Shown here: piece after piece, positions 1 to 5,549 of the stretch
How the letters are laid out: every line of letters begins with the position of its first letter
Position numbering within the stretch: position 1 is the first letter of the stretch
Origin: an uncultured Collinsella sp.
GTDB taxonomy: Bacteria; Actinomycetota; Coriobacteriia; Coriobacteriales; Coriobacteriaceae
Direction: 5' to 3'
Length of the DNA: 7,311 nt
NCBI GenBank assembly: GCA_902494375.1
Contig: CABUTL010000061.1
Location: 1 to 7,311 of the forward strand
The notes under the pieces: model-generated
Databases searched by the model: none
Seen by the model: only the letters and a program-made list of their open reading frames with translations
What the model was told of the DNA's origin: nothing
Made by a program: the position numbers and the translations under genes

Positions 1-205
1 AACCGTCGCCGCCATAGGCCAGAGACCAGGCGGCAACAATCCACAGCACACCAACCAGGCCAATGGCGCCAAAGCACATAAGCATGGTGTTGATGACATT
101 TTTGCGCCTGGACAGGCCGCCATAGAAAAACGCCAGACCCGGTGTCATTAAAAACACGAGCATGGTGCAGATGAGCATAAACGTTGTCGATCCCGTATCG
201 TACAT
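1..205 (-). CDS. amtB: AmtB-type ammonium transporter, N-terminal part (cut by window edge)
   Basis: The first 68 codons of an Amt/MEP/Rh-family ammonium channel read on the minus strand; the gene continues past the left edge. The protein imports ammonium across the cytoplasmic membrane and in bacteria is usually controlled by nitrogen status and a PII protein. Visible evidence: a first membrane segment at about residues 8-29, the family signature PGLAFFYGGL at 22-31 followed by the basic turn SRRKN (32-36), and a second hydrophobic segment from about 40 to 63. The ATG at 203-205 is preceded by AAGGGAG (minus strand, 211-217) at 5 nt spacing, which fixes the start. There is no cleavable signal peptide: the protein starts almost directly with the first channel helix. 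A glnK gene, if present, would lie outside the window. The family call is secure; substrate specificity is inferred from family. Confidence 0.93.
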   Translation of the reverse strand, partial: MYDTGSTTFMLICTMLVFLMTPGLAFFYGGLSRRKNVINTMLMCFGAIGLVGVLWIVAAWSLAYGGDG

Positions 206-242
206 TCGCTCTCCCTTGGTCGCATGAACGTTGTCGGCGCCC

Positions 243-272
243 ATAATGCGGCCGAGGGGCAACTGGTGTAGA
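243..272 (-). promoter_or_regulatory. Weak candidate promoter for amtB
   Basis: On the minus strand, TCTACA (267-272) and CATTAT (243-248) are separated by 18 nt. Each matches four of six bases of the sigma-70-type -35 and -10 consensus. The putative -35 lies inside the inverted repeat at 263-276, so a protein bound there would compete with polymerase. The poor match would suit an activator-dependent promoter, but this is inference. Confidence 0.25.
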
Positions 273-276
273 CCAG
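263..276. promoter_or_regulatory. GntR-like inverted-repeat operator upstream of amtB
   Basis: CTGGTGTAGACCAG is an inverted repeat with two perfect 5-bp arms (CTGGT/ACCAG) around GTAG. It differs by one base from TGGTCTAGACCA, the core of the dre sites bound by HutC-subfamily GntR regulators such as DasR and NagR/YvoA. It lies 58-71 bp upstream of the amtB start. A second, weaker inverted repeat follows it (GCGTT/AACGC, 282-295). No regulator gene is in the window, so the binding protein is unknown. Confidence 0.45.
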
Positions 277-309
277 ATACGGCGTTGTTAAACGCTGCGT
301 TGTCGAATG

Positions 310-367
310 GAAACGGTGCCGCAATCTTGGAAACGGCGCGGCAACGGACGCGAAACGGACGGGAAAT
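310..367. promoter_or_regulatory. 11-bp-phased GAAAC/GCAAC boxes, GlnR-box-like, upstream of amtB
   Basis: Four pentamers sit exactly 11 bp apart on the plus strand: GAAAC (330-334), GCAAC (341-345), GAAAC (352-356) and GAAAT (363-367). A second pair, GAAAC (310-314) and GCAAT (321-325), has the same 11-bp step. The actinobacterial GlnR box (an OmpR-type nitrogen regulator) is built from alternating gTnAC and GaAAC sites with 6-nt gaps, which is the same 11-bp period, and amtB is a classic GlnR target. The GCAAC boxes miss the GTnAC consensus at the second base. The array starts about 105 bp upstream of the amtB start codon. The assignment to GlnR is inference. Confidence 0.4.
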
Positions 368-400
368 ACGCGAGCAAGGAAGCCGTGAGCGCGCCCGTCC
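357..400 (-). terminator. Possible 3' hairpin after the PF06541 gene
   Basis: GGACGGG (357-363) pairs perfectly with CCCGTCC (394-400), and an inner CGCG/CGCG pair (369-372 with 390-393) extends the stem with a 5-nt bulge on one side. It begins 3 nt past the stop codon of the minus-strand gene ending at 404. No clear T-run follows, so if it acts in transcription end formation it is not a classic intrinsic terminator. It overlaps the last boxes of the phased repeat. Confidence 0.25.
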
Positions 401-403
401 CGG

Positions 404-1423
404 CTAGTGGCGGAACAGCTCGCGGGCTCGGTCGCGGAGATTAGTTGCTCGAATGACACCTTCGTAGCGATTGATGCGCAGACGCGGGAAGGCGTTAAAG
501 AAGCGTAGGTCGCGGCGGCTGAGCGACACGCTTGGCACCGGACGGCTCATGCGCTTGCCGGCAAGGCGACGACTGAGCGACGGACGCGGCATGTTCGGCG
601 CGGCATCGGCCACGCGGCGGGCAGCGAGCGCCAGGCCGCGAGCACCATCCGCGATAAACGTCGGCATCGAAGCCTTCTCGCGCAGGGCATCGAGCGCGGC
701 GTCACCCAGCTCGGCCAGCCACGCGTTAACGGCACGGCTACGGATGTGCGTCTGTGCTACCGAGTCAATCGTAGAATCGGGAATACGTTCGAGCATTGAG
801 TCCGAGGCATCGGCAAGCGACTCATTAATGCGGTCGGCAAGGTCGGCCCGGACGCGCTCCAGCTGATCAGACAGACGCCGCCAACTGGCCAAAGAGCATG
901 CCGCGTCGACTATCATCGCAACCGCGACGATAAAGGCGGACAGCCGCACAATCAGCACTGGCAGATAGCCAAGCAGCCCCAGCAATGCCGGCTCCACTAA
1001 ACGGCAAATGCACAACGCACCCAAGCCAAACGCGCATGCCCAGTACAGACAGATGCGTCCGTGCAGGTTAAACGGCAGGTGCGAATAGTCCCAAAAGCGA
1101 GCGCCCGTTGTTTTTTCCAACAGCACGCCCACGCTGTACTCAATCACGCTGCATACGAGCGCTGCAGCGACAAACTGGCTCGAGGCATCCGGAATTCCGC
1201 GCAACAGCAGCCAGCAGGCAATGCCGCCCGCGCCATAGATGGGGCAACACGGTCCCAGCAAAAAGCCGCTGTTGGCAAAGCATCCGTGGTTGAGCATGGC
1301 GCATACCGTCGACTCCCATGCCCAACCGCAAAACCCGTAAAAGGCAAACGAGAGCACCAGTGCCGAGAGCGGGCAGGCGGCAAGCGTCGCGCCGTCAAAT
1401 GCCATGTCGATCGCGGTCCCCAC
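404..1423 (-). CDS. PF06541-family membrane protein (putative ABC-transporter type IV / DUF1113)
   Basis: A 339-residue integral membrane protein. The N-terminal half has about five hydrophobic segments (roughly residues 18-40, 55-77, 84-104, 122-142, 148-177) and the motifs I associate with PF06541: FYGFCGWAWES (28-38), GFLLGPCCPIYGAG (53-66), LEKTTGARFWDYS (102-114) and FNLHGRICLYW (118-128). The family is named a putative ABC-transporter permease, but its biochemical role is unestablished. The C-terminal half (about 180-339) is soluble-looking: a charged helical stretch at 182-205, then a long Arg-rich tail that should lie in the cytoplasm; I recognise no domain there. The start is GTG at 1421-1423, preceded by AGGAGAGGG at a few nt spacing. 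An ATG six codons downstream is the alternative. The gene follows the HD-domain gene by 3 nt, so the two are almost certainly co-transcribed. Confidence 0.85.
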   Translation of the reverse strand: MGTAIDMAFDGATLAACPLSALVLSFAFYGFCGWAWESTVCAMLNHGCFANSGFLLGPCCPIYGAGGIACWLLLRGIPDASSQFVAAALVCSVIEYSVGVLLEKTTGARFWDYSHLPFNLHGRICLYWACAFGLGALCICRLVEPALLGLLGYLPVLIVRLSAFIVAVAMIVDAACSLASWRRLSDQLERVRADLADRINESLADASDSMLERIPDSTIDSVAQTHIRSRAVNAWLAELGDAALDALREKASMPTFIADGARGLALAARRVADAAPNMPRPSLSRRLAGKRMSRPVPSVSLSRRDLRFFNAFPRLRINRYEGVIRATNLRDRARELFRH

Positions 1424-1426
1424 CGT

Positions 1427-1963
1427 CTACCCTCTCCTCTTCTCACTCGATTCGCTGCTCATACCATCGTCCGCCTCGTCCTTGCGCGGCAGACGTCCGG
1501 CGACCGTCTCGCGCAGCGCGCACCATTTATCCGCCAGACACACAATCCATGCCTCGCGACACGTCGGCGGCACCGGTACCAGCGGAAACATATGGCGCGC
1601 GATGATATTCCGCTCGCGCGGCGTCAGCTCAAAATCCTCTTCGGCTCGCGCCAGGGCAAAAAACGGATGGCGAAAGCCATGCAGCCGATGGCTTGGGTCG
1701 GGATCGTGCCAGTCATAGAGAAAGTAATCGTGTAACAAGGCTCCGCGCAGCAACGAGGCGCGGTCGACAGAGACACCGACGCGGCCCAGGCGCTCGGCAA
1801 AGGACAGACTTGCCCGTGCCACCGAGGTCACATGTGCATAGACCGTTACGTCACCATGCTGGATAAACTCGCGCGTCAGGTCCAGACGGCCCGCCTGGGC
1901 GAGCTGGCGGGCGGCATCGTCGACCTCGTGCGCGATTTTCTCGGCACGAACGGCATCGGACAT
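1427..1963 (-). CDS. HD-domain protein, probable metal-dependent phosphohydrolase
   Basis: A 178-residue soluble protein carrying the HD metal-binding pattern: H44 (VYAHV), the H78-D79 doublet (GALLHDYFLYDW), H99 (HGFRHP), H124 (ARHMFPL) and D145 (CLADKW). HD proteins usually hydrolyse phosphomonoesters or nucleotides with bound divalent metals; the substrate here cannot be told from sequence. The protein is little more than the HD domain plus a short N-terminal helix and a polar, charged C-terminal tail from about residue 157. The ATG at 1961-1963 is chosen because AAGGAGG sits just upstream; the reading frame stays open a further 15 codons upstream, but that extension has no better site. 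The stop codon ends 3 nt before the GTG of the PF06541 membrane protein gene, so the two form an operon and may act together at the membrane (inference). Confidence 0.85.
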   Translation of the reverse strand: MSDAVRAEKIAHEVDDAARQLAQAGRLDLTREFIQHGDVTVYAHVTSVARASLSFAERLGRVGVSVDRASLLRGALLHDYFLYDWHDPDPSHRLHGFRHPFFALARAEEDFELTPRERNIIARHMFPLVPVPPTCREAWIVCLADKWCALRETVAGRLPRKDEADDGMSSESSEKRRG

Positions 1964-2011
1964 GCTGCCTCCTTCCAGCGGCTCACGGCGGCAAGCCACG
2001 GCCTGCACGTA

Positions 2012-2039
2012 TTGAAAAAATCATCATCGAATCTATCAG
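2012..2039 (+). promoter_or_regulatory. Candidate promoter for the DXS-like gene
   Basis: TTGAAA (2012-2017) and TATCAG (2034-2039) are 16 nt apart and each matches four of six consensus bases. Transcription would start near 2046, giving a leader of about 145 nt. The LacI-type palindrome at 2049-2066 would then sit just downstream of the start site, a classic repressor position. The -10 is imperfect, so this is tentative. Confidence 0.3.
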
Positions 2040-2048
2040 TATGGCATC

Positions 2049-2066
2049 GGACAAAACGTTTTGCCC
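2049..2066. promoter_or_regulatory. LacI-type palindromic operator between the HD gene and dxs
   Basis: CAAAACGTTTTG (2052-2063) is a perfect 12-bp palindrome with a central CG. GG (2049-2050) and CC (2065-2066) extend the symmetry to 18 bp with one unpaired position per side. A-rich and T-rich arms around a central CG are the hallmark of LacI/GalR-family operators (CcpA cre, PurR, RbsR type). Placed in the divergent region, it could control the HD/PF06541 unit, dxs, or both. No regulator gene is adjacent. Confidence 0.45.
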
Positions 2067-2151
2067 CACCAGTTGTCGAATTACCGCGCCGCCGTCACAT
2101 ATCAAACGCCAAAATGTGCGAGACTGTCTTGTGCAATTGTGTCGGCCGAGG

Positions 2152-2165
2152 GAGCGCCGGCGCTC
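2152..2165. other. Perfect 14-bp GC palindrome in the dxs leader
   Basis: GAGCGCCGGCGCTC is fully self-complementary and ends 25 nt before the dxs start codon. In RNA it could fold as a 5-bp stem (GAGCG/CGCTC) with a CCGG loop just upstream of the ribosome site. It has no T-run, so it is not an intrinsic terminator. It may be chance in GC-rich DNA. Confidence 0.35.
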
Positions 2166-2190
2166 GATTCGCATGGAGTAACCCACAACG

Positions 2191-3972
2191 ATGCTGCTTA
2201 CGCAAACGACAACGCCCGAGGACGTCAAGGCTCTCGACCGCGCCGAGCTTCCGCTGCTCTGCGGCGAGATTCGCCACGCCATCCTCGAAAGCTCCGCCGC
2301 TGTCGGCGGACACGTTGCCCCCAACCTGGGCGTCGTTGAGCTTACGGTTGCGCTTCATCGCGTGTTTAACTCCCCTATCGACAAGATTGTCTTTGACGTT
2401 TCGCACCAGACCTACGCCCACAAGGCGCTGACCGGGCGCGCGTATACCTATATCGATCCGGAACGTTTTGGCGAGGCTTCTGGCTTTGCCAATCCCGACG
2501 AGTCCGAGCACGACCTGTTCGCCATGGGCCACACCTCCACATCGGTGAGCCTGGGCTGCGGCTTGGCACACGCCCGCGATCTGGCGGGCGACAGCTACAA
2601 CGTCATCACCATCATTGGCGACGGCTCGCTTTCGGGCGGCTTGGCGTTTGAGGGCTTCAACAATGCCGCCGAACTCGACAGCAACCTGATCATCATCGTC
2701 AACGATAACGACCAGTCCATCGCCGAGAACCACGGTGGCCTCTATCGCAATCTGGCCGAGCTGCGCACCAGCAACGGCACCTGTGAGCGCAACGTTTTCC
2801 GCGCGATGGGACTCGACTACCGTTATTTGGACGCCGGCAACGACGTGTTGGCCCTGGTCGACGCGCTGCAGGAACTGCGCAATATCGATCATCCCATCGT
2901 GCTGCACGTCTCCACCGCCAAGGGCAAGGGCTTTGAGCCAGCCCAAAACGACCCCGAGCGCTGGCACCACGTGGGTCCGTTTGACATGGCGACCGGGCGC
3001 AAGCTCTGCCCTGGCCATCCGAGCGAGCCTGCGCCGCGCACCTACGCCGACATTACGGGCGAGGCGCTCAGCGCAGCCATCGAGCGCGATCCGCAGGTCG
3101 TGGGCATCACGGCCGCCACACCCTACATCATGGGCTTTACACCCGAGCTTCGCGCTGCCGCCGGCAAACAGTTCGTCGATGTGGGCATTGCCGAGGAGCA
3201 CGCCGTGACCTTTGCCACCGCGCTTGCGCGCTCGGGCGCCAAGCCAGTCTTTGGTGTGTACGGCACGTTTTTGCAGCGCGCCTACGACGAGCTGTGGCAC
3301 GACCTGTGCCTCAACGACGCCCCGGCAACCATTTTGGTGTTTGGTGCGTCGATCTTTGGCACCACGTCCGAGACGCACCTTTCGTTCTTTGATATTTCCA
3401 TGCTGGGCGGTCTTCCCAACATGCACTACTTGGCGCCGGCCTGCATGGAGGAATATCTGTCCATGCTGAGCTGGTCGCTCGACCACCGCGAGCATCCCGT
3501 GGCGATTCGTGTGCCTGGTATTGGCCTGGTGAGCCGTCCCGACCTTGCGCCTGCCGAAGACACCGACTACAGCGCCGTTCGCTACAACGTGGTGCGCCAG
3601 GGTCGCGACGTAGCAGTGCTCGCGCTCGGCGATTTCTTTGAGCTGGGCGAGCGCGTGGCAAACCGTCTGACCGCCGAGTACGGCATCGAGGCCACGCTCG
3701 TCAACCCGCGCTTTGCAACCGAGCTCGACCGCGAGTTCCTCGACAGTCTTGCCGCCGAGCATCGCGTTGTCGTCACCCTCGAGGACGGCATCTTGGACGG
3801 CGGCTGGGGCGAGCGCGTGGCGTGCTACCTGGCCTGCACGCCCGTGCGCACGCGCACCTTCGGCATCGCCAAGGGCTTCCCCGACCGCTACGACCCCAAC
3901 GAACTGCTCGCGCAGAACGGCATGACGGTCGAGAACATTGCCGCCGAAGCGGTAAGGCTACTCAACGAGTAA
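2191..3972 (+). CDS. dxs: 1-deoxy-D-xylulose-5-phosphate synthase-like thiamine-diphosphate enzyme
   Basis: A 593-residue enzyme of the DXS/transketolase family. DXS joins pyruvate and glyceraldehyde 3-phosphate to make DXP, the entry to the MEP isoprenoid, thiamine and pyridoxal routes. Seen: VGGHVAPNLG with H41, SHQTYAHK, GHTSTS (113-118), the thiamine-diphosphate motif GDGS (143-146) with N173, H259, the pyrimidine domain with E335 (GIAEEHAV), Y357 and R363 (VYGTFLQRAYD), H396, and a transketolase C-terminal domain (about 460-585). It is about 25-30 residues shorter than usual DXS, with the loss in the loop after NDNDQS (171-176), a region disordered in DXS crystal structures. By ungapped alignment to my recollection of E. 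coli DXS, R420, D427 and R478 become G385, T392 and G443, so the reaction may differ. A GGAG lies 12 nt before the ATG. The gene stands alone before a strong terminator. Family sure; exact function open. Confidence 0.88.
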   Translation: MLLTQTTTPEDVKALDRAELPLLCGEIRHAILESSAAVGGHVAPNLGVVELTVALHRVFNSPIDKIVFDVSHQTYAHKALTGRAYTYIDPERFGEASGFANPDESEHDLFAMGHTSTSVSLGCGLAHARDLAGDSYNVITIIGDGSLSGGLAFEGFNNAAELDSNLIIIVNDNDQSIAENHGGLYRNLAELRTSNGTCERNVFRAMGLDYRYLDAGNDVLALVDALQELRNIDHPIVLHVSTAKGKGFEPAQNDPERWHHVGPFDMATGRKLCPGHPSEPAPRTYADITGEALSAAIERDPQVVGITAATPYIMGFTPELRAAAGKQFVDVGIAEEHAVTFATALARSGAKPVFGVYGTFLQRAYDELWHDLCLNDAPATILVFGASIFGTTSETHLSFFDISMLGGLPNMHYLAPACMEEYLSMLSWSLDHREHPVAIRVPGIGLVSRPDLAPAEDTDYSAVRYNVVRQGRDVAVLALGDFFELGERVANRLTAEYGIEATLVNPRFATELDREFLDSLAAEHRVVVTLEDGILDGGWGERVACYLACTPVRTRTFGIAKGFPDRYDPNELLAQNGMTVENIAAEAVRLLNE

Positions 3973-3973
3973 G

Positions 3974-4014
3974 AAAACCTCCGCAAGGGAAGCGCCCCTG
4001 CGGAGGTTTTTATT
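3974..4014 (+). terminator. Strong intrinsic terminator of dxs
   Basis: A 12-bp perfect stem, AAAACCTCCGCA (3974-3985) with TGCGGAGGTTTT (3999-4010), continues inward after one mismatch with GGG/CCC around a 5-nt loop. It is followed by TTTTTATTTT. It starts 1 nt after the dxs stop codon. The A-run on the left arm would also give a T-run on the opposite strand, so it may work in both directions. Confidence 0.93.
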
Positions 4015-4029
4015 TTCGCGACGCGATTA

Positions 4030-4245
4030 TCTCAATCTGTAACATCTAGGGTCCGAATTTCCGTCTAACTGTTACAGATCGAGATAAGACGTCTTAGTCC
4101 CTGACCTTTGTCTCAATCTGTAACAGATAGAGACCTTTTAGCCGTCCAGATGTTACAGATCGAGACATTCGAATTCCCCTGAAGAGAAAATCTCAATCTG
4201 TAACAGTTACTCGGCAAAAACGGCTGCAGATGTTACAGATTGAGA
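4030..4245. repeat. Array of six 15-bp repeats in alternating orientation, 40-41 bp period (BIME-like)
   Basis: The unit TCTC[A/G]ATCTGTAACA occurs forward at 4030-4044, 4111-4125 and 4191-4205 and reversed at 4070-4084, 4151-4165 and 4231-4245. Start-to-start steps are 40, 41, 40, 40 and 40 bp. Four copies are identical; the reverse copies at 4070 and 4151 carry one change (A to G). The 25-26 bp intervals are unrelated to each other. Each forward copy pairs with the next reverse copy to give a hairpin of 15-18 bp with a 25-nt loop; the first pair extends to 4027-4087. Two intervals open with their own palindrome: TAAGACGTCTTA (4085-4096) and ATTCGAAT (4167-4174). The copy at 4111 is itself part of a 23-bp near-palindrome (4111-4133). 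Alternating inverted units recall REP/BIME elements, but protein-binding sites are equally possible. No gene lies in this stretch. Confidence 0.92.
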
Positions 4246-4356
4246 CAAAGCAGCAAGGCATGCCGCTGCACCGGCCAGAACCGCCACGAAGGTGCCTGTC
4301 CCTTTTTGGTAGGTAGAATAACCCATAAGACAAGTATGTTTCTGAGTTATTTCGTG

Positions 4357-4386
4357 TTGACCCATTTGAGCGCGATAGGGTATAAC
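4357..4386 (+). promoter_or_regulatory. Sigma-70-type promoter of the glu operon
   Basis: TTGACC (4357-4362) and TATAAC (4381-4386) are 18 nt apart and each matches five of six consensus bases. The start site would be near 4393, leaving a leader of roughly 37 nt to the gluB ATG at 4430, with GAGAAAGG (4413-4420) as ribosome site. The promoter lies about 110 bp downstream of the last repeat of the alternating array. Confidence 0.65.
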
Positions 4387-4429
4387 TCTACTCAACCGCT
4401 AGGGATTTTATTGAGAAAGGTGTTCTACC

Positions 4430-5425
4430 ATGAGCAAGAACCTCTCCCAGCAGGTCGTTCTCGACCGCCGCGGCTTCGTTGCCGCCACCTTCGCAACCGT
4501 CGCCGGCCTTGGTCTTGCCGGCTGCTCCGACACCAGCGCCGAGGCCGACAAGGGTTCAGCCGCCGGCTCCTCCAAGAGCTCCGAGGATACCGAGGCTTCC
4601 ACCACGCTCGACGCCAAGGCATTCGACAAGCTCGTCGACAACGGCCCCAAGGCCGATGACGACGCCATCGCCGCCAGCACCTGGGCCACGGCCGTCAAGA
4701 ACGCCGGCGTCTTTAAGATCGGTGGCGTTCAGACTTCCACGCTCTTCTCCCTCCTCAACGAGAAAGACGGTCAGACCCGTGGCTTCGATGCCGGTATCGC
4801 GCAGCTCCTGTCCAACTACATCCTGGGCGAGAACAAGGTCGAGATCACCCAGGTGACCTCCGACACCCGTGAGTCTGTCCTGCAGAATGGCCAGGTCGAC
4901 GCTGTCTTTGCCACCTACACCATCACTGACGAGCGCAAGAAGCTCGTCTCCTTTGCCGGTCCCTACTACTACACCCAGCAGGCTATCCTGGTGCTCGCCG
5001 ATAACGACGACATCAAGAGCGTCGACGACCTGGCCGACAAGAACGTCGCCGTCCAGTCTGGCTCCAACGGCCCCGCCATCCTGGAGGAGTTCGCTCCCAA
5101 GGCCAGCCAGCAGGAGTTCAAGACCGACGAGGAGGCCCGCCAGGCACTCCAGCAGGGCCGCGTTGACGCCTATGTCATCGATAACAACATGCAGCAGAGC
5201 GCCCTGGTCCGCGAGCCCGGTAAGTACAAGATCGCCGGCAAGCCCTTCGGCAGCAAAGAGCCCTACGGCATCGGCCTGCCGCTCGATTCCGACGGCGTCG
5301 CCTTTGTCAACGACTTCCTTAAGAAGATCGAGGACGATGGCACCTGGACCGAGCTGTGGCAGATCTGTATCGGCGACCGTACGGGCGACACCAATGTTCC
5401 CGAGCTGCCCGAGATCGGCGCCTAG
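4430..5425 (+). CDS. gluB: Glutamate-type ABC transporter substrate-binding lipoprotein
   Basis: A 331-residue family 3 solute-binding protein (SBP_bac_3), the extracellular receptor that hands an amino acid, probably glutamate, to the GluCD permease. The N-terminus has a twin-arginine signal (LDRRGFV, residues 11-17), a hydrophobic stretch and the lipobox LAGC with C32 as the lipidated residue, so it is probably a Tat-exported lipoprotein. Residues 33-60 are a Ser/Ala/Glu-rich linker, followed by an extra segment to about 93. The binding domain runs from FKIGGV (95-100) through GFDAGIAQLL (118-127), LQNGQVDAVFATYTITDERKK (151-171), PYYYTQQAILV (178-188) and VAVQSGSNG (206-214) to about 315. 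The LQNGQVDAV and TITDERKK elements are typical of GluB/GlnH glutamate/glutamine proteins. It is first in the operon, behind its own promoter and followed by a hairpin. Confidence 0.93.
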   Translation: MSKNLSQQVVLDRRGFVAATFATVAGLGLAGCSDTSAEADKGSAAGSSKSSEDTEASTTLDAKAFDKLVDNGPKADDDAIAASTWATAVKNAGVFKIGGVQTSTLFSLLNEKDGQTRGFDAGIAQLLSNYILGENKVEITQVTSDTRESVLQNGQVDAVFATYTITDERKKLVSFAGPYYYTQQAILVLADNDDIKSVDDLADKNVAVQSGSNGPAILEEFAPKASQQEFKTDEEARQALQQGRVDAYVIDNNMQQSALVREPGKYKIAGKPFGSKEPYGIGLPLDSDGVAFVNDFLKKIEDDGTWTELWQICIGDRTGDTNVPELPEIGA

Positions 5426-5513
5426 GCAGCGAGCCTGGTAACGACCGCAACGAAACCATACGGAAACGCATGATGCGCTTTATTGCGGTAAACTGTTTCC
5501 TCACTGAGTTGTC

Positions 5514-5549
5514 GGGGCTTCCGTACACGCGGGAGCCCCTTTCCTTATC
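5514..5549 (+). terminator. Intra-operon hairpin / partial terminator between gluB and gluC
   Basis: GGGGCT (5514-5519) pairs with AGCCCC (5534-5539); a T-G wobble and CCG/CGG (5521-5523 with 5530-5532) complete a 10-bp stem with a 6-nt TACACG loop. TTTCCTTAT follows. An upstream stem, GGAAAC (5462-5467) with GTTTCC (5495-5500), lies in the same 138-nt gap. The weak T-run suggests partial termination or 3'-end protection of a gluB-only mRNA, which would raise binding protein over permease. The gluC ribosome site GGGAGG lies just downstream at 5553-5558. Confidence 0.65.

Noticed and set aside
148..459. A 103-codon minus-strand frame spanning the amtB upstream region
   Set aside because: It overlaps both amtB and the end of the PF06541 gene in another frame and lacks a ribosome site or recognisable motif.
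1061..1735. A 224-codon plus-strand frame across the PF06541 and HD genes
   Set aside because: It is opposite two genes with conserved motifs and good ribosome sites, and its product resembles no family I know.
2095..3762. A 555-codon open frame on the minus strand opposite dxs
   Set aside because: It lies antisense to a clearly conserved enzyme; long antisense frames are common opposite GC-rich genes. The protein has no recognisable motif and its composition is that of a shadow frame.
4030..4245. Reading the alternating repeats as a CRISPR array
   Set aside because: The 15-bp units flip orientation at every step, are shorter than CRISPR repeats, the intervals are only 25-26 bp, and no cas gene or leader is nearby.
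4207..4395. A 62-codon minus-strand frame with a hydrophobic C-terminal half
   Set aside because: It needs a TTG start with no ribosome site, lies across two repeat copies and the glu promoter, and has no recognisable domain.
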